Assembly (NCBI GenBank): GCA_020216925.1
Contig: JAIWOL010000152.1
Location: 1 to 18,920 of the forward strand
Length of the DNA stretch: 18,920 bases
Direction: 5' to 3'
Source: Thiobacillus sp.
GTDB taxonomy: Bacteria > Pseudomonadota > Gammaproteobacteria > Burkholderiales > Thiobacillaceae
Below, piece after piece: positions 7,731 through 13,906 of this stretch (the first letter of the stretch is position 1; every line of letters starts with the position of its first letter). Position numbers and translations under genes: made by a program. The notes beneath the pieces were generated by a model that searched no databases, was not told the DNA's origin, and saw only the letters and a list, made by a program, of their open reading frames with translations.

Positions 7731-7757
7731 TGCCCGCTGTTGCACGGGCAGTTTTTT
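7731..7757 (+). terminator. Rho-independent terminator after hemH
   Basis: A stem TGCCCG (7731-7736) pairs with CGGGCA (7745-7750) across an 8-nt loop and is followed by GTTTTTT. It begins right after the hemH stop and separates the hrcA-hemH unit from the fcc unit. Confidence 0.8.
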
Positions 7758-7803
7758 CACCCTCCAATCGGCCGCAAACCCGCGCTATATAAGCGTTTGC
7801 TTG

Positions 7804-7832
7804 TTGACAGCATCTTTAGGCTGCTGAATCAT
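7804..7832 (+). promoter_or_regulatory. sigma70-type promoter of fccAB
   Basis: A perfect -35 hexamer TTGACA (7804-7809) is followed at exactly 17 bp by AATCAT (7827-7832; 4 of 6 to consensus). Transcription would begin near 7839, giving a leader of about 125 nt before fccA. The leader holds an inverted repeat, CACGGG (7843-7848) with CCCGTG (7860-7865), which could form a hairpin near the 5' end. Confidence 0.55.
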
Positions 7833-7954
7833 GCGCCCACTGCACGGGAAACCGAGAAGCCCGTGTGTGTGGTTGGCCTATCTCCCAGGTACCCAAGAAG
7901 CCTGAACGAATTGGCCCGAATTCCGATGCCCACGCATCGCCAACTCAATCTCCT

Positions 7955-7961
7955 GGAGGAG
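7955..7961 (+). promoter_or_regulatory. strong ribosome-binding site of fccA
   Basis: GGAGGAG sits 4 nt before the fccA ATG. It is the best Shine-Dalgarno match in the window and suggests strong expression of the sulfide dehydrogenase. Confidence 0.75.
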
Positions 7962-7965
7962 TCTT

Positions 7966-8271
7966 ATGACAATCAAGACCATTGCGCTGTCGCTCGCAGC
8001 TTGTGCGGCTTTCGGTCTGGCCGGCGTTGCCAGCGCCGCCGACATGCATACCAAGGCCATCTCGGCGACCTGCATGTCCTGCCACGGCCCCGGCGGCAAG
8101 AGCCTAGGCGCCATTCCCAGCATCAACGGTCTGGACAAGGATTACTTCGTCAAGCAGATGAAGGACTTCAAATCCGGCGCCCGCCAGGGCACGATCATGA
8201 AACGTCACGCGTTCGGCTATACCGACGCCGAGTTCGAAGCCATGGGCGCGTACTTCGCGTCCCTGAAATAA
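7966..8271 (+). CDS. fccA: flavocytochrome c sulfide dehydrogenase, monoheme cytochrome subunit
   Basis: The 101-residue product has a Sec signal peptide (1-24, cleavage at VASA-AD) and a single heme motif CMSCH at 36-40, with Met78 in GTIMKRHAFG as the likely distal ligand and a C-terminal helix (DAEFEAMGAYFASLK). It is directly followed by fccB, so it is most likely the electron-accepting cytochrome subunit of flavocytochrome c, which oxidises sulfide in the periplasm. The Allochromatium vinosum subunit is diheme and twice as long; this is the short monoheme form, as known in some other sulfur oxidisers. The start is fixed by GGAGGAG. The subunit role is inferred from gene order; the cytochrome nature is seen. 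Confidence 0.88.
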   Translation: MTIKTIALSLAACAAFGLAGVASAADMHTKAISATCMSCHGPGGKSLGAIPSINGLDKDYFVKQMKDFKSGARQGTIMKRHAFGYTDAEFEAMGAYFASLK

Positions 8272-8286
8272 GCAAGGAGACAGAAC

Positions 8287-9558
8287 ATGACTTTGAATCG
8301 TCGCGATTTCCTGAAAGTTTCCGGCGCTGGCGCCGCAGTAGCCCTGACCGGTTGCGCCACCCAGTCCGCTCCCACCGTCGCCAAGGCCAATCCACATGTG
8401 GTCGTCGTCGGCGCGGGCTTTGGCGGCGCAACCTGCGCCAAGTATCTCAAGCAATGGGGGCCGAATATCGAGGTCACCCTGATCGAGCCGAACGACAAAT
8501 TCGTCTCCTGCCCGATCTCCAACTGGGTGCTCGGCGGCATCCGCACCATGGACGACATCACCCACGGCTACGACAACCTGCCCAAGCGTGGCATCAAAAT
8601 GGTCAAGGACTACGTGGTCGGCGTCGATACCGGCAAGCGCACCGTCAAGCTCAAGGGCGGCTCGACCATATCCTATGACCGTCTGGTGCTCGCCCCCGGC
8701 GTCGAGATCATGACCGATTTCGTCAAAGGTTTCAGGGAAGCCGAAGCCGCTGGCAAGGTGGTGCACGCGTGGAAAGCCGGGCCGCAAACTGCCCTGCTAC
8801 GCAAGCAGCTCGAAGCCATGCCCGACGGCGGCGTGTTCGTGATGTCGGTGCCCACCGCACCGTATCGCTGCCCCCCCGGCCCCTACGAGCGCGCCTGTAT
8901 GGTCGCTAACTACTTCAAGAAAGCCAAACCCAAGTCGAAGATCATCCTGCTCGACGGCAACCCGGACGTCGCCTCCAAAAAAGGGCTGTTCATGGGTGCC
9001 TGGAACGATCTCTACAAGGGCATGATCGAGTACCGCCCGAACAATGCGCCTTATGCGGTTGACGGCAACAAGATGGTGGTCTCGACCGAGTTCGACGATG
9101 TCAAGGGCGACGTGCTGAACGTGGTGCCGCGCCAGAAAGCAGGCGAGGTCTGCGAAATGGCCGGCGCACGTAACGACAGCAACGGTATCTGGTGCGCCGT
9201 CAACCTGGCCACCTTCGAATCGACCACGGTGCCAAACGTACACGTCATCGGTGACTCGGTGCTGTCCAACCTGCCGAAGTCCGGCCACATGGCAACCAAC
9301 CACGCAAAAGTGTGTGCGGCCGCCATCGTCGAACTGCTGGCCGGCCGTCAGCCCGACCCGATTCCGGTCGTGGCCAACACCTGCTACTCGGCAACGTCCG
9401 ACACCACCTCGGGCTATGTGGCCAACGTGTTCCGCTTCGAAGCCGGCAAGGGTTATGTGTCCGCCCCGGAAGGTGGCGCAACGGCCAAGGGCGACGAACT
9501 GAACTTCGCCTACAACGAATCCTGGGCGCAGAACATCTGGGCAGAAGTGCTCGGCTGA
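8287..9558 (+). CDS. fccB: flavocytochrome c sulfide dehydrogenase, flavoprotein subunit
   Basis: The product (423 residues) oxidises sulfide with covalently bound FAD and passes electrons to FccA in the periplasm. It begins with a twin-arginine signal (NRRDFLKVSGAG), so it should be exported folded with cofactor. The FAD-binding motif VVVVGAGFGGATCAKYL is at about 38-54. Cys75 in FVSCPISN matches the flavin-linked cysteine of A. vinosum FccB. Cys195 in RCPPGPYERA and Cys366 in NTCYS match its redox-active disulfide pair, with nearly the same spacing. A lipobox-like LTGC (20-23) follows the Tat hydrophobic stretch, raising the possibility of lipid anchoring. AAGGAG lies upstream, 15 nt separate it from fccA, and a terminator follows. 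A related assignment would be SoxF. Confidence 0.93.
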   Translation: MTLNRRDFLKVSGAGAAVALTGCATQSAPTVAKANPHVVVVGAGFGGATCAKYLKQWGPNIEVTLIEPNDKFVSCPISNWVLGGIRTMDDITHGYDNLPKRGIKMVKDYVVGVDTGKRTVKLKGGSTISYDRLVLAPGVEIMTDFVKGFREAEAAGKVVHAWKAGPQTALLRKQLEAMPDGGVFVMSVPTAPYRCPPGPYERACMVANYFKKAKPKSKIILLDGNPDVASKKGLFMGAWNDLYKGMIEYRPNNAPYAVDGNKMVVSTEFDDVKGDVLNVVPRQKAGEVCEMAGARNDSNGIWCAVNLATFESTTVPNVHVIGDSVLSNLPKSGHMATNHAKVCAAAIVELLAGRQPDPIPVVANTCYSATSDTTSGYVANVFRFEAGKGYVSAPEGGATAKGDELNFAYNESWAQNIWAEVLG

Positions 9559-9578
9559 TCCGTTTTGGGGTTTGCTTC

Positions 9579-9605
9579 AACGGGGCTTCGGCCCCGTTTT
9601 TTTTG
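9579..9605 (+). terminator. Rho-independent terminator after fccB
   Basis: An 8-bp stem AACGGGGC (9579-9586) and GCCCCGTT (9591-9598) closes on a stable TTCG tetraloop, followed by a run of T to 9604. It ends the fccAB transcript and lies between fccB and the convergent folA. Confidence 0.93.
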
Positions 9606-9606
9606 T

Positions 9607-10104
9607 TCAACGTACGCGCGCGTAGGTGACGAAATCGAAACGCAGGCGATCGGCTTTGTGCCCTGTGTGCGACTGGCGTTCGATTTCCCGGAATGCGGCA
9701 CGGTCGAATTCGGGAAACCAGGCATCGCCTGCGGCGTCGATATCGACCTCGGTGAGATACAGCCGGTCGGCCAGCGCAATCGCCTGCGCGTAGAGTTCGG
9801 CGCCGCCGATGAAAAAAACCTCGTCGTGCTCCGCGCAAGCCGCGAGCGCGGCGGGAATCGAATCTGCAACCAGACAGCCCTCTGGCTGATAGTCGCGATT
9901 GCGGGTGATGACGACATTGGTGCGCCCCGGCAGCGGACGCCCGAGCGACTCGAAGGTTTTGCGTCCCATCAGCACGGGATGCCCCAAGGTGAGCGCCTTG
10001 AAATGCGCAAGGTCCTCCGGCAACCGCCACGGCAGCCGGTTCTCGATGCCGATGACACGGTTTTTAGCCAGCGCGGCGATGACGCTGACGCGCGGGCTCT
10101 TCAT
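9607..10104 (-). CDS. folA: dihydrofolate reductase
   Basis: The 165-residue product reduces dihydrofolate to tetrahydrofolate with NADPH. It shows the family pattern: [21 protein letters not shown] at the N-terminus, the catalytic acid Asp31 in [27 protein letters not shown] for cofactor binding and [12 protein letters not shown] towards the C-terminus. The chosen ATG (10104) overlaps the thyA stop as ATGA. The reading frame stays open far upstream, but that extension lies inside thyA in another frame and is not coding. It is the last gene of the aat-bpt-metallopeptidase-thyA-folA chain. Pairing with thyA is functional: ThyA makes dihydrofolate, which FolA recycles. Confidence 0.96.
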   Translation of the reverse strand: MKSPRVSVIAALAKNRVIGIENRLPWRLPEDLAHFKALTLGHPVLMGRKTFESLGRPLPGRTNVVITRNRDYQPEGCLVADSIPAALAACAEHDEVFFIGGAELYAQAIALADRLYLTEVDIDAAGDAWFPEFDRAAFREIERQSHTGHKADRLRFDFVTYARVR

Positions 10105-10895
10105 ACCGCCACCGGCGCCTTGATCGCGGGATGCGGATCGTAGCCTTCGAGCGTGAAATCCTCGAAGCGGAAACCGAAGATGTCCTTCACCTCGGGATTC
10201 AGCTTCATCGCGGGCAGGGGGCGCGGCGTGCGCGAGAGCTGGAGGCGCGCCTGCTCGATATGGTTGAGATACAGGTGCGCATCGCCCAGGGTATGGACGA
10301 AGTCGCCGGGTTTCAACCCGGTCACCTGCGCCATCATCATCGTCAGCAGCGCATAGCTCGCAATGTTGAACGGCACGCCGAGAAAGATGTCGGCGCTGCG
10401 CTGGTAGAGCTGGCAGCTCAACCTGCCCTCGGCGACGTAGAACTGGAAGAAGGCGTGACAGGGCGCGAGCGCCATGCGGTCGAGGTCGGCCACATTCCAG
10501 GCCGAGACGATGATGCGGCGCGAGTCGGGATTGGCCCTGATCGTCTTCACCGCTTCGCTGATCTGGTCGATGGCGCCGCCGTCGCGCGCCGGCCAGCTGC
10601 GCCACTGGTGGCCGTATACCGGGCCGAGATCGCCGTTTTCGTCCGCCCATTCGTCCCAGATCGTGACGCCATTGTCCTTGAGGTACTGGATATTGGTGTC
10701 GCCGCGAAGAAACCACAACAGTTCGTGGATGATGGAGCGCAGGTGGCATTTCTTGGTGGTGACGAGCGGAAAACCCGCTGCCAGGTTGTAGCGCATCTGC
10801 CAGCCGAATACCGACAGGGTGCCGGTGCCGGTGCGGTCGTCTTTCTTCGTGCCCTGTTCGAGCACATGGCGCATCAGATCGAGATAGGGTGTCAT
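10101..10895 (-). CDS. thyA: thymidylate synthase
   Basis: ThyA methylates dUMP to dTMP using methylene-tetrahydrofolate. At 264 residues it has exactly the length of the E. coli enzyme. The catalytic cysteine is Cys146 in [12 protein letters not shown], and [22 protein letters not shown] and HLYLNHIEQ are the conserved folate/nucleotide-binding regions. [18 protein letters not shown] near the N-terminus holds the phosphate-binding arginine loop. It overlaps by 4 nt with both neighbours: the metallopeptidase stop upstream and the folA start downstream (both ATGA), so translation is probably coupled along the chain. Confidence 0.97.
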   Translation of the reverse strand: MTPYLDLMRHVLEQGTKKDDRTGTGTLSVFGWQMRYNLAAGFPLVTTKKCHLRSIIHELLWFLRGDTNIQYLKDNGVTIWDEWADENGDLGPVYGHQWRSWPARDGGAIDQISEAVKTIRANPDSRRIIVSAWNVADLDRMALAPCHAFFQFYVAEGRLSCQLYQRSADIFLGVPFNIASYALLTMMMAQVTGLKPGDFVHTLGDAHLYLNHIEQARLQLSRTPRPLPAMKLNPEVKDIFGFRFEDFTLEGYDPHPAIKAPVAV

Positions 10896-11728
10896 GGTCG
10901 GGTTTGTGGGGCGGTCGGCGCGGCCAGGGTGGGCTGATTATCGCCGAGAACGTCATCGTAGTATGCGGACAGCAGCGTGGCCGGCGCGGCGCCATACACA
11001 TTCCAGAATGCGATTTCGAAGTCGGTGTTGTCCTGCACCGCCAGCACCAGCCGGCGGAACCGTTCTTCATCGCGTGCCCTGAGCCAGGCCACGAGCTGCA
11101 TGGACTGGCGATAGAACTCGTGGATGCTCAGATTCGAGGCGGACGCGCGATGCCGGCGGTCCGGCGTGTCGCGCGCCGCGAGGTTCACCCGCCGGCCTGC
11201 GCGTATGGCTTCGCGCACCTTCTCGTCGCTGGCGAACTCGGCGCCGCCCCCTTCTGCGGTGAGCGAGGCCCAGCCCTCGTGGAACCAGATCGGCAGGGTG
11301 CTGTGATAGTGACCGATGCGCTGCCCAAGATGCAGGTGCGCCAGCTCGTGCGCGAGCAGCGCCGGCAGTCGCATGCGCTCCCGGCCATCCAGATTCGGCG
11401 ACAGGATCAGCCGGTTGTCCGGCACCACCGCTGCCGAGAGCCGGGGCGTGAGCACCCAGCGCTTGAAACAGGCTTCGCTGCCGCAGACGTAGACGCGCGG
11501 AGGCTTCGCAAAGCGCAGATAGTGCGCAGCCTCGACTTTCTGGATGGCGGCCGGCAGGGCGGCCGCCACGCGCTCGCCGTACGACACGTAGCCGGGCTCG
11601 ACCCAGACACGCGGCTCGCTCGCGAGCGGCACGAAGCCCTCGATCGGCTTGAGCGCGCGCGGCTCGCTCACGCTGAGCGCGCAGCCGGACAATCCGGCGC
11701 ACAGCCACGCCAGCCACGCCGTCTTCAT
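10892..11728 (-). CDS. lipoprotein with zinc-metallopeptidase (gluzincin-like) motif, uncharacterised
   Basis: The 278-residue product from ATG 11728 begins with a short lipoprotein signal (lipobox LSGC, Cys16), so it should be anchored in the cell envelope. It carries HELAH at 127-131 and, 20 residues on, FHEGWAS with Glu151. This is the HExxH plus downstream Glu arrangement of gluzincin peptidases and resembles the peptidase MA-like family. Two further cysteines ([10 protein letters not shown], 82 and 87) might form a disulfide. The longer reading from 11875 adds 49 residues that lie inside bpt and is rejected. The ATG overlaps the bpt stop and the stop overlaps the thyA start, both as ATGA. 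I recognise no named gene; catalytic activity is inferred from the motif only. Confidence 0.8.
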   Translation of the reverse strand: MKTAWLAWLCAGLSGCALSVSEPRALKPIEGFVPLASEPRVWVEPGYVSYGERVAAALPAAIQKVEAAHYLRFAKPPRVYVCGSEACFKRWVLTPRLSAAVVPDNRLILSPNLDGRERMRLPALLAHELAHLHLGQRIGHYHSTLPIWFHEGWASLTAEGGGAEFASDEKVREAIRAGRRVNLAARDTPDRRHRASASNLSIHEFYRQSMQLVAWLRARDEERFRRLVLAVQDNTDFEIAFWNVYGAAPATLLSAYYDDVLGDNQPTLAAPTAPQTRP

Positions 11729-12450
11729 GCCGGTGCGAGCGGCTGCCAGCGTCCGTCGACGAGGCCTTCCAGCGGGGCGTACTGGATCTTGTAGGCCATC
11801 TTGCGGCTGGCTGCGATCCAGTAGCCCAGATACAGATAGGGCAGCTCCAGCCGCCGGGCCAGTTCGATCTGCCACAGCACGCCATAGACGCCGAGGCTGT
11901 CCTGCCCGCGATGCGGATCAAAAAAGGTATAGACCGCGGAGAGCCCATCGTCGATCTGGTCGATCACGGCGATCATCACCAGCGTGTCGCCGTCGCGAAA
12001 CTCCACCATCGCCGAATCGACGTTGGACGACAGCAGGAACTGGATGTACTGATCGGGCCCGTCGCGATCCATGCCGCCGCCGGCGTGACGGCTGCCAAGG
12101 TAACGTCGGTACAAATCGTAATGTTCGTTCCGGAAATCCAGCGGCAGGAAGCGCGCGTCGAGTCCGCGATTGCGCTTGAGACACCGGCGCTGGGTACGGT
12201 TGGGCGCAAACCGGGCCGCGTCGACGCGCACAGGCACGCAGGCCCGGCAGTGCTCGCAGTGCGGGCGGTAGATGAACTGGCCGCTGCGGCGGAAACCGGC
12301 GCGGATCAGCGCGCTGTAGGCATGGCGGTCGATGAGGTGGGCGGGGGTGGCCACTTGCGAACGCGCACGCTCGCCCGGCAGGTAGCTGCAGTCATAGTGC
12401 GCGGTGAGATAGAACTGGATGCGCTGGAACGGCGGTTCAGTCGGGTACAT
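11725..12450 (-). CDS. bpt: aspartate/glutamate leucyltransferase (bacterial ATE family)
   Basis: The 241-residue product matches the bacterial relatives of arginyltransferase that add Leu to N-terminal Asp or Glu and so direct proteins to ClpS/ClpAP degradation. Seen features are the N-terminal cysteine set, Cys21 in HYDCSYLPG and C-x2-C-x2-C (Cys65, 68, 71) in [16 protein letters not shown], and, in the acyltransferase half, [22 protein letters not shown] and [14 protein letters not shown] three bases upstream of the ATG is possible, but GGAG is better placed for ATG 12450. It overlaps the end of aat, the other N-degron transferase, by 14 nt, which supports the assignment. It was formerly annotated as arginyl-tRNA-protein transferase (ate). 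Confidence 0.93.
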   Translation of the reverse strand: MYPTEPPFQRIQFYLTAHYDCSYLPGERARSQVATPAHLIDRHAYSALIRAGFRRSGQFIYRPHCEHCRACVPVRVDAARFAPNRTQRRCLKRNRGLDARFLPLDFRNEHYDLYRRYLGSRHAGGGMDRDGPDQYIQFLLSSNVDSAMVEFRDGDTLVMIAVIDQIDDGLSAVYTFFDPHRGQDSLGVYGVLWQIELARRLELPYLYLGYWIAASRKMAYKIQYAPLEGLVDGRWQPLAPA

Positions 12451-13129
12451 CAAAGCTCCAGGGGCCGGGCCTGTGCGGCAAGTTTACCAACTCCTCCAGC
12501 CGTTCGATGAAATCGGCGCGGCGCAGGGTGCGCGCCCCCAGGCTGGCCAGGTGAGGCGTGGCCATCTGGCAGTCGATGAGACCAAACTCCCAGCGCGCCA
12601 GTTGCCGGGCAAGCCTCACCAGCGCCACCTTCGACGCGTCCGGTTCGCGGCTGAACATCGATTCGCCGTAGAACATGCGGCCGATCGCCACGCCGTACAG
12701 CCCACCGACCAGTACCCCCTGCCGCCAGGTTTCGACCGAATGGGCAAACCCCGCCTCGAACAGACGGGTATAGGCCGCGATCATGGCAGCTGAAATCCAG
12801 GTTCCGGCTGCATTCGCACGCGGCGCCGCACAGGCCCGCATCACTTCGGCAAACGCCGTATCGACGCGCAATTCAAACCCGCCGTTGCGCAGCCGCTTGG
12901 CCAGCGAACGCGTGACCCGCAGCTCGCCAGGCACCAGCACCATGCGCGGGTCGGGGCTCCACCAGAGGATGGGTTCGCCCGGATTGAACCAGGGAAAAAT
13001 ACCGTGGCGATAGGCGTCCAGCAGCGTGGCCACGGCCAGATCGCCGCCCCTGGCCAGCAGCCCGTTAGGCTCGGCCAGGGCCTGATCCACCGGCGGGAAC
13101 AGTGTGGCGTTTTGACCATGTGTGCTCAT
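12437..13129 (-). CDS. aat: leucyl/phenylalanyl-tRNA--protein transferase
   Basis: Aat transfers Leu or Phe from tRNA to N-terminal Lys or Arg of proteins, creating N-degrons for ClpS/ClpAP. The 230-residue product has the family signature [20 protein letters not shown] (about 44-63), followed by [12 protein letters not shown], then [26 protein letters not shown] and [19 protein letters not shown], and ends with [17 protein letters not shown], all typical of Aat. The ATG at 13129 has only a weak GGTAAG upstream. It is the first gene of the minus-strand chain and is divergent from ompW across an AT-rich intergenic region. Confidence 0.96.
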   Translation of the reverse strand: MSTHGQNATLFPPVDQALAEPNGLLARGGDLAVATLLDAYRHGIFPWFNPGEPILWWSPDPRMVLVPGELRVTRSLAKRLRNGGFELRVDTAFAEVMRACAAPRANAAGTWISAAMIAAYTRLFEAGFAHSVETWRQGVLVGGLYGVAIGRMFYGESMFSREPDASKVALVRLARQLARWEFGLIDCQMATPHLASLGARTLRRADFIERLEELVNLPHRPGPWSFDVPD

Positions 13130-13240
13130 ATGCGCATCTTACCGATGCAAAAAACGCTTGCGTCCGCTTGTTTCATTATTTAAGATTTACATATCTTTAT
13201 ATTTATACATCCTGTACAACCGTCACCTGGAGTCTGCATC
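13130..13240. promoter_or_regulatory. AT-rich divergent aat/ompW promoter region with 10-bp-spaced direct repeats
   Basis: The part at 13171-13210 is far richer in A/T than its surroundings (TTTATATTTATACAT and similar), as expected for a promoter in a GC-rich genome. Several hexamers could act as -10 boxes on either strand, and none is clearly best. CGCTTG occurs at 13155-13160 and again at 13165-13170, a period of one helical turn, which could be a binding site. No FNR box (TTGAT-N4-ATCAA) is seen. A GGAG lies 8 nt before the ompW ATG. Confidence 0.5.
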
Positions 13241-13822
13241 ATGAAAAAACCCGCCCTTGTTGTCCTCGCCCTTGCCGCCGCCCTGCCCGCCAGCGCTCTG
13301 GCCGACAGCTGGATGATGCGCGCGCGCGCCATCCAGATCGCGCCGGATGTCGACACCTCGCCGACACTGGCCGGACTGGACGTGTCCGATGAATGGACGC
13401 CGGAGGTCGATTTCACCTATTTCGTCTCCCCCCGTGTCGGTGTGGAACTGATCCTCGGCACGGCCCGCCACGAGGTGAATCTGGGCAGCACCCGGCTCGG
13501 CAAGCTCAACCACCTGCCGCCCACGCTGACCGTGCAGTACCACTTCGACGCCACGCCCTCTATCAAACCCTACGTCGGTGCGGGCGTGAACTACACCCGC
13601 TTCTATAATGTCGATCTTGCCCCCGTCCTGACCGTCGACCGCAACAGTTTCGGCGGTGCCCTGCAGGCCGGCGTCGACATCGCCATCGCGAAAAACCTCT
13701 TCCTCAACCTTGATGTCAAAAAAATCTGGATCGAAACCGACGTCAAGTCGAACGGCACCAAGCTCACCACGCTGGATATCGATCCGCTGGTGTGGGGTGT
13801 CGGCCTCAGCTTGCGTTTCTGA
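13241..13822 (+). CDS. ompW: OmpW family outer membrane protein
   Basis: The 193-residue product has a signal peptide (1-21, cleavage at SALA-DS) and an 8-strand beta-barrel of the OmpW type. Strand-like alternating segments run along the protein, including WTPEVDFTYFVSPRVGVELIL, HLPPTLTVQYHFD, KPYVGAGVNYTRFY and the C-terminal DPLVWGVGLSLRF, which ends in phenylalanine as outer-membrane proteins do. OmpW proteins form narrow hydrophobic channels in the outer membrane; the cargo is unknown here. It has an upstream AT-rich promoter region and is followed by 84 nt of non-coding DNA before ccoI, so it may or may not share a transcript with it. Confidence 0.93.
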   Translation: MKKPALVVLALAAALPASALADSWMMRARAIQIAPDVDTSPTLAGLDVSDEWTPEVDFTYFVSPRVGVELILGTARHEVNLGSTRLGKLNHLPPTLTVQYHFDATPSIKPYVGAGVNYTRFYNVDLAPVLTVDRNSFGGALQAGVDIAIAKNLFLNLDVKKIWIETDVKSNGTKLTTLDIDPLVWGVGLSLRF

Positions 13823-13906
13823 CCCCGCTGCGTGTAACTTTTTGACGTCTGCGTCCCCCTCTCTCCCGGGCCCGCCGTGTTGGTGCGCTGCCTTCGGGGG
13901 GGATTC

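Noticed and set aside
9607..11070. 487-codon open frame that would extend folA through thyA
   Set aside because: The part upstream of 10104 is an Arg/His/Pro-rich shadow of thyA in another frame. DHFR homology begins at the ATG at 10104, which overlaps the thyA stop.
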